The notes under the pieces are model-generated. The model ran no database searches, was not told where the DNA came from, and saw nothing but the letters and a program-made list of their open reading frames with translations. Both the position numbers and the translations under genes were made by a program. Shown here piece by piece: positions 15,276-24,269 of a DNA stretch of 64,000 bases (positions are counted from its first letter, which is position 1; each line of letters opens with the position of its first letter). The stretch lies in contig CP065018.1 in the NCBI GenBank assembly GCA_016700415.1, forward strand, positions 2,486,001 through 2,550,000. Direction: 5' to 3'. The stretch comes from Flavobacteriales bacterium (GTDB taxonomy: Bacteria; Bacteroidota; Bacteroidia; Flavobacteriales_F; PHOS-HE28).

Positions 15276-16761
15276 CCTTTTCGCCCGCACCCTGCGGGAT
15301 GCCGAGGCCGCACCGTCCGATGCGGTGTGGGAAGGCATCGTGCAAGAACGCGGCTGGGCGCACCTGACGCTGTTGCGGCTGCGGCGGCGCTGGGTATGGC
15401 TGGCACTGCTACTTCTGTTGGGCGGTACCGCAGGATATGTGGGCATCACTTCCTCCGGTGAAAAACATGCCGGGGTGCCGGGAACGGACAGCTCGACTTC
15501 CGTTGCCGTTGTCCCGAACGCCTCGTTGGGCGCTACTTCCACTATGGCGGGGAACGCCTCCTTGGGTGGATCCGCACCGGAGATTCCGGAGCCTTCAAGC
15601 TCAGCGGCCGCAGCCGGACCAATACCTGCTTCATCCACGACCGCCTCGCAGCCAACGGATGACGCTTCCGTCGCGGAACACAGATCACCTGAGACCAGCC
15701 CTGATCATAGGGTAAGCGATCAAGGGCATTCTGCGATTAAGCTTCCTACCAGCACCTCGGCGGTAACCTCCGAAGCCGATGAGACCTTGACCGCAGCAGT
15801 CGATCAAACACTGCTTTCCGTTTCCGACGGACCAACGACCGGACCGACTTCCGGGACTTTGACGGCAGAATTACCGAAGTCGCACATCGCACTGGCAACG
15901 ACATACGACCGGAAAGATGATAGCGAAGCACCGGGTCTGGTGATCAGTCGCATCGGCCTGCTGTCAACGCGCTCACCGAGGCTGGACCGAGCACTGCTTC
16001 AAGCAGTTCCGCAAAATGCTCCTACACCGACCTTTATTGGTCCTCGCCAAGCTTGGTGGTTGGCCGTAACGGTGGGTCAATACCGGGAAACGCGCAACTG
16101 GCAAGGCGGGGACGCACAATTGGTGACGGCCCTGCAAGGCACGGAAACACCCCACCGGACTACGAACTTCGGCGTGCTTGCCGGGTTGGAGGGGCGTAAA
16201 GGCTGGGGCATCGCCACGGGCATCGAATACGGTGCGGCCCGCTACGATTTCCAACATTTCGACCAGTTCCGTTCCACCCGGGATTCCTTGGTCACGCATG
16301 TGATCACCTTCAACACGCAAGTGTTGGACAGTTATGTGGATACGGTCACAACCTATACCGAAGTACGCCGGACAGTGGCCGCCGTGAACCGGTACACCTC
16401 GTTACGTGTGCCGTTGGAGGGTAGTTGGCACCGGGCTTGGCGCCGTTGGCACATAGGCCTTCGGGGCGGCGTGGCCGTGGAGTTCAACACCATGCGGTCC
16501 GGTGTCACTTTGATGAACAGCGATGGCGGTACGCGGAGCGTGGACGTTTCGTCGACGGAAAAGCAAAAGGCCACACTGGTGAGCGGCGGGCTTGCCGTGG
16601 ATGTTGGATACGGGCTCACCGAGCGCTTGGGTCTTTGGGCCTCGCCCGGCTACGCCGTAGGGCTGTTTTCTTTGTCACCTACCGATGGCTCCCCGTACGC
16701 CGTGCCTGAACGCCTTGGTGTCCGCATCCGTCTCGCTTATACCCTTCGCCCCGGACGATGA
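15250..16761 (+). CDS. Anti-sigma-like membrane protein with C-terminal beta-barrel domain
   Basis: The protein has 503 residues in three parts. Residues 1-46 resemble the cytoplasmic part of Bacteroidota proteins coded next to ECF sigma factors (LDDLFARTLRDAEAAPSDAVWEGI). Residues 48-66 are one membrane helix after an RLRRR stop signal. Residues 70-250 are a Ser/Thr/Ala/Pro-rich low-complexity linker. Residues 255-503 look like an outer-membrane beta-barrel (alternating strands, GYGLTERLGLWASPGYAVG, ending VRIRLAYTLRPGR). It overlaps the sigma gene and couples by ATGA to the following PKD gene. The role is inferred: it holds or senses for the sigma factor while reaching toward the outer membrane. 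Confidence 0.65.
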   Translation: MREQHPLDDLFARTLRDAEAAPSDAVWEGIVQERGWAHLTLLRLRRRWVWLALLLLLGGTAGYVGITSSGEKHAGVPGTDSSTSVAVVPNASLGATSTMAGNASLGGSAPEIPEPSSSAAAAGPIPASSTTASQPTDDASVAEHRSPETSPDHRVSDQGHSAIKLPTSTSAVTSEADETLTAAVDQTLLSVSDGPTTGPTSGTLTAELPKSHIALATTYDRKDDSEAPGLVISRIGLLSTRSPRLDRALLQAVPQNAPTPTFIGPRQAWWLAVTVGQYRETRNWQGGDAQLVTALQGTETPHRTTNFGVLAGLEGRKGWGIATGIEYGAARYDFQHFDQFRSTRDSLVTHVITFNTQVLDSYVDTVTTYTEVRRTVAAVNRYTSLRVPLEGSWHRAWRRWHIGLRGGVAVEFNTMRSGVTLMNSDGGTRSVDVSSTEKQKATLVSGGLAVDVGYGLTERLGLWASPGYAVGLFSLSPTDGSPYAVPERLGVRIRLAYTLRPGR

Positions 16762-17908
16762 GATCCCAACGACCTCGAACCACACGACCGCTCGCACTCC
16801 TGGTGTCAGTGGCATCCTTCGCCCTTCCCTCCGTGGCCCAGAATACATGTGACAGCCTGAACACGGTGACCTTCACCTACCAGAGCGCAGGGGCGTACAG
16901 TTACCTGTTCACGCCGGTCCCACCTGTCTCCGGGGCGAGCATCCTGTACACGGAATGGGGTTCGGTGGTCTCGCTTTCACGGATTTCAGCCTGGCGCCCC
17001 AGCCTCAATACACCTTTCCCGGACCGGGAGAATACTTGGTCTGCATGCGCGCCACTGTACCGGACGGCCCACAAACCTGCCAGTCAACTCACTGTGAACT
17101 GCTGATGGTCCCAGATGATCCGGCCTGTGCATACCTAGTCCCCGATTTTACCATCAGTTCCCAAAGCGGGGTCTTGTATTTCATAGACCAATCCACGCCC
17201 AGCACGCCGATCACGAGCTGGACATGGGATTTCGGGGATGGCACCGGTTCAACCGAAATGGCCCCCGCGCACAGCTATACTGGTGCGGGGCCCTATCAGG
17301 CCTGCCTCACCGTGGTCACCGATAGCTGTAGTTCCACAGCCTGCAATTGGATCTATATGGGACCGACCGGTGTTCCCTGCGACACCCTATTGCTTCCGGT
17401 CATCGGCGTGATCCAGTATGAACGGACCATCGCGGTGTTCGATCAAAGCGTCACCTCCGGCATGAACTCTTCCATCACCTGGGATTTCGGCGATGGCACT
17501 ACGGCCAACGGCAGTCCGGCCATTCACACCTATGGCGATAATGGCTACTACCAAGTTTGCGGAGAGGTGGACCTGTGGGGTCCCTTGGCACTGGACACCT
17601 GCACGGCTTCGGCTTGTACCGACGTCTCCACTTTCATTGCCACCGGGGTCGGGCCGCACAGCGCTCCTGAGGTTCTGCGCGCTTATCCCGTCCCCTTCAC
17701 CGATGCGCTCACTGTTGAGGGAGCTGATGCCAGCGCGCGCTGGGAGCTGGTGGATGTACTGGGCCGTACCCTGCTGAACGGGGTCACAGCAGCTACCGGG
17801 CCGTTCACCATTCACGGAGGAAAGTTCGCCGCAGGCAATTATCTGCTCCGGTTGATCACCTCCACACATGTGAAAGTGATCCATGTGGTCAAAAGCTCCG
17901 GCAGATGA
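16758..17908 (+). pseudogene. PKD-domain exported protein with one frameshift
   Basis: The first frame gives a signal peptide (LALLVSVASFALPSVAQ) and NTCDSLNTVTFTYQSAG up to about 16957. The second frame, from 16955, continues GFGGLAFTDFS through two PKD domains (SWTWDFGDGTGSTE and SITWDFGDGTTANG) to a T9SS-like C-terminal domain (LRAYPVPFTDALTVEG, then AAGNYLLRLI). One extra G in the four-G run at 16957-16960 would restore a single 383-codon frame. It is probably a sequencing error or a recent mutation. The start overlaps the preceding stop (ATGA), so it belongs to the sigma-factor operon and may be a target or an output of that system. Confidence 0.8.
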
Positions 17909-17968
17909 ATTTTATGGCGTAGGCGTCATGGGCAGCAGCATTGTGCGTCATAGGTCCACCGAACCATC

Positions 17969-20872
17969 ATGCCCATGCGGATCTTGTACACCACTCTCCT
18001 GCTTGCCGTTCTCTCTGCAACCGCGCTTGCACAAAATCCCTGCGACGATCTGAACGCAGGCTTCCAGGTGACCGTGGATGGACCGGTGGCCATCTTCCAC
18101 ACCGGAAGCAACTCCAACCAGCACTACATCTGGTACTTCGGCGACGGCACTTCCGGTGAAGGACCGCAGCCCGTGCATACGTACTCCGCGCCCGGCACCT
18201 ACACTGCCTGCCTCGCGGCATGGGCTTGGAACACGCAGACACAGGACACCTGCTGGGCTGACCATTGCGAGACGGTCGTCATCACCGGCCCCGATCCGTG
18301 CGATCAACTCCAAGCCTGCATCCTGCCCATCGACCAGGACAACGGCAACTTCCTGTTCGAAAATTGCTCCACAGCACCTACGGGAGCGGTGTTCGAGTGG
18401 ACTTTCGGCGATGGGACGGGAACTGCTGGATATCATGTCGAGCACCACTACGATCAGCCGGGAACCTACACCGTATGCCTCTTGGCCACGTGGGGCAACT
18501 GTGCCGAGAACGCATGCATCACTGTAGTGGTGGAGAACAATGCAAGTCCTTGCGATCAGCTCAACGCAGGCTTCCAGGTGACCGTGGATGGACCGGTGGC
18601 CATCTTCCACACCGGAAGCAACTCCAACCAGCACTACATCTGGTACTTCGGCGACGGCACTTCCGGTGACGGACCACAACCCGTGCATACATATTCCGCT
18701 CCCGGTACCTACACCGCCTGCCTCGCAGTGTGGGCATGGGACCCGCAGACGCAGGACACCTGCTGGGCAGACCATTGCGAGACGGTCGTCATCACCGGCA
18801 CCGATCCGTGCGATCAGCTCAACACCTGCTTCATACCCAACGACTTCGGCAACGGCACTTGGTTCTTCGACAACTGCACCAGCGGGCCCATCGGTACCCA
18901 GTACTCCTGGAGCTTCGGCGATGGGACGAACAACACGGTGACCCATGCAGAGCACCATTACGATCAGCCGGGCACCTATACGGTATGCCTCACCGCCTAC
19001 TGGCAGAACTGCGTGGACAGCACCTGCACGACGATCACGGTACCCGATAGCAGCCCGTGCGACGAACTCACTGCCGGGTTCGAAGCGTCATCGGCCGGCC
19101 TTGGTGTGAATTTCGCAAATGATGCGATCGAGCTTTCGTGGACCTATTTGTGGCAATTCGGGGATGGGACCACCGGTTCCGGACCGAACCCTTACCACAC
19201 GTACCCCGGCTCGGACAGCTACACGGTTTGCCTGCTTGTTTGGGTTTGGGACCCCCTAACACAGGACACCTGCTTCGCCGACCATTGCCAATTGATCACG
19301 GTGGTGAATGACGACCCCTGTGCGGACCTGGAAGCCTGCTTCGTCCCGAACGACTTCGGCAACGGCACTTGGTTCTTCGACAATTGCACCAGCGGGCCCA
19401 TCGGTACCCAGTACTCATGGAGCTTCGGTGATGGAACGAACAACACGGTGACCAATGCAGAGCACCACTACGATCAGCCGGGCACTTATACGGTATGCCT
19501 CACCGCCTATTGGCAGAATTGTGTGGACAGCACCTGTACGACGATCACCGTGGGAACGACCGACCCTTGCCTTGGTCTGGTCGCGGAGTTCACCTCCACC
19601 ACGACCCCGAACGGAACACACTTCTCCAACGGCACCACCGGCACCGGCTTTCAGACCTCCTTCTTCTGGGACTTCGGTGATGGGCAGTCCAGCAACGATG
19701 CGCAGCCTTTCCATACATACTCCTCGCCGGGCACTTATGAAGCGTGCCTCCAAGTCCTGAGCGTCTTCCAACTGGCGGGCGGTGTGGTCCATACCTGCTT
19801 GGACACCGTGTGCCATGTGGTAGTGATCGGCACCACCGACCCCTGCGCCGGTTTCGACGCGACCATGACCTGGGACGGTGGTGCAGGCAACACCGTGCTC
19901 TTCGCCGGGACCACCAACCTGCCCGCCGACGGCTACATGTGGTATTTCGGTGACGGTACCGAGGGATACGACCAAACGACCTCTCACACCTATTCGGCAT
20001 CGGGTACTTATGAAGTGTGCTTCGCGGCCTATATCTGGAACAGCCAGACCCAGGACACGTGCTGGACCGAGGCGTGCCAAACGATCACCGTGGGTAGCGG
20101 AGGGCCATGTGATCAGCTCAATGCCTGCTTCGTGCCCAACGACTGGGGAAATGGCAACTTCTTCTTCGACAACTGCTCAGTCGGGCCTTCGGGTACAGTG
20201 TTTGAGTGGGACTTTGGCGATGGAACGACAAGTACCGTTACCAATGTCGAGCACCACTTTGACCAGCCCGGCTCATACACCGTGTGCATGTTGGCCACTT
20301 GGGAAAGCTGCACGGATAGCACCTGCTTCACCGTAGTGGTGGAAGGCGGTGCAAGCCCTTGCGACAGCCTTAACGCCGGCTTCCAGATGACCGTCGATGG
20401 ACAGGTCGCCATCTTCCACACCGGCAGCAACAATGGACAGCACTACATCTGGCACTTCGGTGACGGTGCTTCCGGTGACGGACCACAACCCGTGCATACA
20501 TATTCCGCACCGGGTACCTACACTGCTTGCCTCGCAGTGTGGGCATGGGACCCACAGACACAGGACACCTGCTGGGCCGACCATTGCGAGACGATCGTGA
20601 TCCTTCCCCTGGGTATTGCGGAAGCTACTTCCACAGGCGGACTTATGGCCTGGCCACAGCCCTTTTCCAACGGCTTGAGCCTTTCCGGCAGCGACCTGCA
20701 CGGCCCATACCAAGTCTCATTGGTCGATCCGACAGGACGAGTAGTGGACGACCGACGTGTCGTGGTCCAAGGAAGCATGTTGCTCGATTATGGTTTCGTT
20801 CCACCTGGACCCTATTTCCTTCGCGTTCGGGGTATCACCACGAACAGGGCGATCCGGGTGCTGAAGTATTGA
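17969..20872 (+). CDS. Exported protein with ten PKD domains and a C-terminal sorting-type domain
   Basis: This 967-residue protein has a signal peptide (residues 1 to about 21, ATALAQ) and ten PKD-type domains, each with a WxFGDGx core and an HTYSxPGTYTxCL strand. They form two subtypes in the order A-B-A-B-A-B-A-A-B-A. Type A carries NAGFQVTVDG and CWADHCETVVI; type B carries FVPNDxGNGxxFFDNC. Four Cys per domain suggest disulfides, consistent with an extracellular protein. The last 85 residues (MAWPQPFSNGLSLSG, then GPYFLRVRGI) resemble a T9SS type A domain. Two-domain units of 510 bases are nearly identical in DNA (18053-18159 equals 18563-18669). It probably works as an adhesin or surface spacer. 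Confidence 0.85.
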   Translation: MPMRILYTTLLLAVLSATALAQNPCDDLNAGFQVTVDGPVAIFHTGSNSNQHYIWYFGDGTSGEGPQPVHTYSAPGTYTACLAAWAWNTQTQDTCWADHCETVVITGPDPCDQLQACILPIDQDNGNFLFENCSTAPTGAVFEWTFGDGTGTAGYHVEHHYDQPGTYTVCLLATWGNCAENACITVVVENNASPCDQLNAGFQVTVDGPVAIFHTGSNSNQHYIWYFGDGTSGDGPQPVHTYSAPGTYTACLAVWAWDPQTQDTCWADHCETVVITGTDPCDQLNTCFIPNDFGNGTWFFDNCTSGPIGTQYSWSFGDGTNNTVTHAEHHYDQPGTYTVCLTAYWQNCVDSTCTTITVPDSSPCDELTAGFEASSAGLGVNFANDAIELSWTYLWQFGDGTTGSGPNPYHTYPGSDSYTVCLLVWVWDPLTQDTCFADHCQLITVVNDDPCADLEACFVPNDFGNGTWFFDNCTSGPIGTQYSWSFGDGTNNTVTNAEHHYDQPGTYTVCLTAYWQNCVDSTCTTITVGTTDPCLGLVAEFTSTTTPNGTHFSNGTTGTGFQTSFFWDFGDGQSSNDAQPFHTYSSPGTYEACLQVLSVFQLAGGVVHTCLDTVCHVVVIGTTDPCAGFDATMTWDGGAGNTVLFAGTTNLPADGYMWYFGDGTEGYDQTTSHTYSASGTYEVCFAAYIWNSQTQDTCWTEACQTITVGSGGPCDQLNACFVPNDWGNGNFFFDNCSVGPSGTVFEWDFGDGTTSTVTNVEHHFDQPGSYTVCMLATWESCTDSTCFTVVVEGGASPCDSLNAGFQMTVDGQVAIFHTGSNNGQHYIWHFGDGASGDGPQPVHTYSAPGTYTACLAVWAWDPQTQDTCWADHCETIVILPLGIAEATSTGGLMAWPQPFSNGLSLSGSDLHGPYQVSLVDPTGRVVDDRRVVVQGSMLLDYGFVPPGPYFLRVRGITTNRAIRVLKY

Positions 20873-20890
20873 GACCCGTTTAAAATGCAA

Positions 20891-20920
20891 CGAGGGCCGC
20901 AGCATCTGCCGCGGCCCTCG
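20891..20920. terminator. Hairpin between PKD gene and ssb copy 2
   Basis: A perfect 10-bp stem (CGAGGGCCGC / GCGGCCCTCG) with a 10-base loop lies between two converging genes. On the minus strand it is followed by TTGCATTTT, fitting a terminator for ssb. It may serve both directions. Confidence 0.7.
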
Positions 20921-20944
20921 CCGTCTGTTCGTTGTGGTCGGGAC

Positions 20945-21304
20945 CTATGCCGCCTCTGCGATCTCGGCGGTCTTCTCCATGATCTGGAAGGAGTTCATGA
21001 CCACTTCCGTGAAATACCGTTTTTGCCCCTCCTTGGTCTCGTAGGACCCGTGGACCAAACGGCCCTCCAGCGTGATGCGGGCACCCTTGCTCAACTGCTC
21101 TGTGGCCTGATCCGCCAGCTTGCCCCATGCCACCACGCTGTGCCATTGGGTGTCATCTTTGGTTTGTCCATCCCCGTAGGTGAAGCGTTCGTTGGTGGCC
21201 ACACTGAAGCGCACCTTCTTCTTTCCTCCGTCAAACTCCCTGAGGTCCGGGTCTTTGCCTAGGTTGCCCATCAGTTGTACGCGGTTCTTGATCATCGTTT
21301 CCAT
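20945..21304 (-). CDS. ssb: Single-stranded DNA-binding protein, short paralogue 2
   Basis: With the start at 21304 the protein has 119 residues and one OB fold: NRVQLMGNLGKDPDLREF, VRFSVATNERFTYGD, DTQWHSVVAWGKLADQ, GARITLEGRLVHGSYE and KRYFTEVVMNSFQIM. Like paralogue 1 it has no acidic DDxPF tip (ends EKTAEIAEAA). The frame is open a further 48 codons upstream, but those codons cover the upstream element shared with the first ssb gene, so METMIKNRVQL is preferred (MIKNRVQL at 21295 is also possible). It converges with the PKD gene and ends at a strong hairpin. Confidence 0.9.
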   Translation of the reverse strand: METMIKNRVQLMGNLGKDPDLREFDGGKKKVRFSVATNERFTYGDGQTKDDTQWHSVVAWGKLADQATEQLSKGARITLEGRLVHGSYETKEGQKRYFTEVVMNSFQIMEKTAEIAEAA

Positions 21305-21349
21305 GTTTTCGGTGTTTTTTAGGGTTTGTGTTCCGATCGGTTTGTTTGG

Positions 21350-21421
21350 CCGCTGCAAACATTCAGCGGCCTTCCGACAGCATTCGACCAGTATGCGTTT
21401 ATAGGCGTTCATAACCGTTTG
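21350..21421 (-). promoter_or_regulatory. Shared ssb upstream element, copy 2
   Basis: Blocks 21350-21365 and 21394-21421 match the two blocks ahead of ssb copy 1 (14336-14351 and 14381-14408) almost base for base, while the sequence between them does not match. This indicates selection on the blocks rather than a recent duplication. Confidence 0.5.
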
Positions 21422-21512
21422 TTGGGCGGTTTTTTTGACCAAGACCACTTGCTTCGACAGGTGGATCCCGCCCTATCTTAGCCGCCCACGTACGAAAAAG
21501 CACATTGCTGTC

Positions 21513-22349
21513 ATGAGCGATAAGAAACGGATCTTGGTCCCCACGGACTTCACCAAAGTGGCGGATTGCGCCATGAACCATGCATCGGCACTGGCTGAAC
21601 TGATGGACGCAGAGGTCAATATCCTCCACATCGTATCCAAACAGACGGAATTGGAGGAGGCCCGCCTGAAAGTGGGCATGGAAGTGGAGCGGGCCAAGCG
21701 CTGGAGCGACCGCGTGAAGGTGAAGCCCCAATTGCGGGTCGGGTCGGTATACGAGGAGATCGGGAATACAGCCTCTGAGATCGGTGCGGAACTGATCATC
21801 ATGGGCACCCATGGGATGCGCGGCATGCAGTTCATCACGGGCAGCCGGGCCTTGCGGGTGATCACCAACGGCAATGTACCGTTCATCGTTGTGCAGGACC
21901 GCAACATCCGGGAGAACGGGTACAGCGATATCGTGGTCCCGATGGACTTACAGCGGGAAACGCGCCAAAAGGTGGCACTGGTGGCGGATATGGCAAGCTA
22001 TTTCGACAGCAAGGTGCATGTGATCACCCCTCGGGAATCCGACGAATTCCTGCATAAGCAGCTGGAGAACAACATCCGGTTCGCCAAACAGTACTTCGGG
22101 GAGCGCCGGGTGGAGCTGGATGCCACGATCGCCGATGTGGACAGCGGCAGCTTCGTGGACGCCGTGGTGAACCATGCACGCAAAGTGGACGCGGACCTGA
22201 TCGCCATAATGAACTTGGCAAAGGGCAACATCTTCGGCGTGTTGGGCGTGCCTTATGAGCAGGAGATCATCACCAACGAGGCGATGATCCCGGTGATGCT
22301 GATGAACCCGCGCGAATCCGCGGGCGGTGGTGGCTGGAGCTTCCAGTGA
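21513..22349 (+). CDS. Universal stress protein (UspA family), tandem-domain
   Basis: This 278-residue protein has two Usp-like halves. The first (KRILVPTDFTKVADCAMNHASALAEL, then GAELIIMGTHGMRGMQFITGSRALRVI) carries the G-2x-G-9x-G(S) ATP-binding pattern. The second (YSDIVVPMDLQRETRQKVALVADMA, then ADLIAIMNLAKGN) lacks it. Such cytoplasmic proteins bind ATP and respond to starvation or stress. I chose the start at MSDKKRILVPTD over an upstream extension of 26 codons. TATCTTAG at 21474-21481 is a near match to the -7 box. Confidence 0.85.
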   Translation: MSDKKRILVPTDFTKVADCAMNHASALAELMDAEVNILHIVSKQTELEEARLKVGMEVERAKRWSDRVKVKPQLRVGSVYEEIGNTASEIGAELIIMGTHGMRGMQFITGSRALRVITNGNVPFIVVQDRNIRENGYSDIVVPMDLQRETRQKVALVADMASYFDSKVHVITPRESDEFLHKQLENNIRFAKQYFGERRVELDATIADVDSGSFVDAVVNHARKVDADLIAIMNLAKGNIFGVLGVPYEQEIITNEAMIPVMLMNPRESAGGGGWSFQ

Positions 22350-22475
22350 TCCCATCGGGCAAGTCCATCACCTCATCGCGAGGTCGGTGCGAACCGAACA
22401 AAGATGCGATGCTGATCAGCGGTTACGAGGTAGCTCCTTGTAGCCGGACCCTTCGGTCGAGGCGCATTCGGTGTG

Positions 22476-24266
22476 CTATACCCGCATCCCCATGACCAAG
22501 ATGTCGTCCACCTGTTCCTGAGTCCCCTTCCAATCATTGAACGCCTCGATCAGCAGGGCTTTCCTGCGTTCGGGCGTTTCGGGCGTGATCCGTACCAGCA
22601 GGTCACGGAATTGGCGATAGAAGAATTTCTTCCCCCTGGGCCCTCCGAACTGATCGGCATAGCCGTCCGAAAACACATAGGCGGCATCGCCTTTTTGCAA
22701 CTGCACAGTGTGTCCAGTGAACACCTTGTCCTCCAAGGCGAACCCGCCGATCGGCATCTTGTTCGGTGCGAATTGCAGCACCTCTTTGCCCCGCACCACA
22801 TAGAGCGGACAATTGGCCCCGGCGAACTCCAGCACTAATTCCTCCGGGTGGAACGTGCATAAGGCCATATCCATGCCGTCGCGGACATATTGGTCCCGGT
22901 CCTTGTGGAGGGTTTCATAGGCGATCCGGTTCAGCTGGTCCAGCACTTCGCTCGGCTTGGTGAGACCCCTCTCCTTCACCACCTGGTTCAGGCCGTTGTG
23001 ACCCACAAGGCTCATGAACGCGCCGGGTACGCCGTGCCCGGTGCAATCCACAGCGGCAAAGACCGTCTTTCCATCAATGGGTTCCACCCAATAGAAGTCA
23101 CCGCTCACAATATCCTTTGGCCTGTATAACACGAAACTCTCTGGCAGGAGTTCGCGGATGCGCTGGTCCAAAGGCAGGATCGACTCCTGTAACCGTTTCG
23201 CGTAACGGATGCTGTCCGTGACATTCTTATACAGCTCCACGACTTTCTTGCTCTGGCGCTCCACCTCGTCCTTCTGCCGCACCATTTCCTCGGTGCGCTC
23301 CCTCACTTTCTCCTCCAGGATGCGCTCCCTTTCACCGAGTTCCTTGCGCATCATCAACAAGGCATGGCCCAGCACATCCTCGTTGCTCAGGGGCTGGTAT
23401 TCAGCCTTGAAGTCCCCCGCCGCCAAGGCGTGGGAGAAATCCGTGGTCCGCTTCAACCCCTCCACCAGGCCGGTCAATGCACGGGACATGTCGCCGATCT
23501 CGTCATTGCGCGGGACGATCCTGGCCCGCGGGAACACGCCACGGCCCAGCTGAAGTAGGATGCCCCGAAGGCGGTGGACGGGCCTGACGATGCCACGGAC
23601 CAGAAGGAAGGCCAGGATGGAACCGATCACAACCAAAGCGGAACCCAAATAGAGCACGAAAAATTTCAATGAATTGAAGCTGCGGATCATGCCGTCCCGC
23701 AATGCCTCCCGCTTTCGGCCTTGCTCATTGAGAAGTACGTCCAGGTCTTCCAGCACCTTATCTGTTTGCGTGTCGAGGGTGCCGCCTTCCTCCGCCAGGT
23801 CCCGGGCATTGAAGTAAGCCACAGGATCCTTGTAACTCTCGAAGGTGGGGAGCATGCGCTTCACGCTGTCATGCATGGCGAAGAGCACGCTCATGTCCTG
23901 GAAGGCCCGGCTCATGGACGCCACCTCATCTTTGTCCCATGCGGACTGTAGCGTATCGATACGGTCGATGAGCGCCGGGAGGTCGTGCTCCGTCAATTGC
24001 AGCAGCGCGGTCTTTTCCGGGGCGTCGGGGATGCTCTCCACCAAGGCCCAGTGCTTAATGAGGGTCCGCGCGTTGACCACTAAGTTCCGCAGGCGCACCA
24101 AGGCGTCCACCGAGGGGCCATAAACATTGTTGATCTGGGTGTTGATCGAACGGCTGTTCTCGATCGTGCGGTTGGTGAGCAGCACCACCACCAACGCAAA
24201 AAAGATGAATAGGCCGAAGCTGATCCCGATCCGGCGCCCTATGGTCATCCGTATCCGCATGGTCAA
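22476..24266 (-). CDS. HAMP-domain SpoIIE-type PP2C phosphatase
   Basis: This 596-residue membrane protein has a helix near residues 12-31, a periplasmic four-helix sensor region (about 35-205), a second helix (about 207-228), and a HAMP domain (RGIVRPVHRLRGILLQL, then PRNDEIGDMSRAL). A coiled coil (ERERILEEKVRERTEEMVRQKDEVERQ) follows, then a C-terminal SpoIIE/PP2C phosphatase domain with metal-binding motifs SGDFYWVE, AAVDCTGHGVPGAFMS and VFSDGYADQFGG. It probably dephosphorylates an anti-sigma-antagonist-type protein in response to an envelope signal. It is the last gene of the YfiR, TPR, phosphatase operon. No antagonist gene is adjacent. The RsbW-like ATPase at 58602 could be a distant partner. 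Confidence 0.88.
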   Translation of the reverse strand: MTMRIRMTIGRRIGISFGLFIFFALVVVLLTNRTIENSRSINTQINNVYGPSVDALVRLRNLVVNARTLIKHWALVESIPDAPEKTALLQLTEHDLPALIDRIDTLQSAWDKDEVASMSRAFQDMSVLFAMHDSVKRMLPTFESYKDPVAYFNARDLAEEGGTLDTQTDKVLEDLDVLLNEQGRKREALRDGMIRSFNSLKFFVLYLGSALVVIGSILAFLLVRGIVRPVHRLRGILLQLGRGVFPRARIVPRNDEIGDMSRALTGLVEGLKRTTDFSHALAAGDFKAEYQPLSNEDVLGHALLMMRKELGERERILEEKVRERTEEMVRQKDEVERQSKKVVELYKNVTDSIRYAKRLQESILPLDQRIRELLPESFVLYRPKDIVSGDFYWVEPIDGKTVFAAVDCTGHGVPGAFMSLVGHNGLNQVVKERGLTKPSEVLDQLNRIAYETLHKDRDQYVRDGMDMALCTFHPEELVLEFAGANCPLYVVRGKEVLQFAPNKMPIGGFALEDKVFTGHTVQLQKGDAAYVFSDGYADQFGGPRGKKFFYRQFRDLLVRITPETPERRKALLIEAFNDWKGTQEQVDDILVMGMRV

Positions 24267-24269
24267 GGG

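Noticed and set aside
18042..20602. Possible CRISPR-like or tandem repeat array
   Set aside because: The periodic identity is explained by 510-base PKD-domain units within one protein; there are no short spacers.
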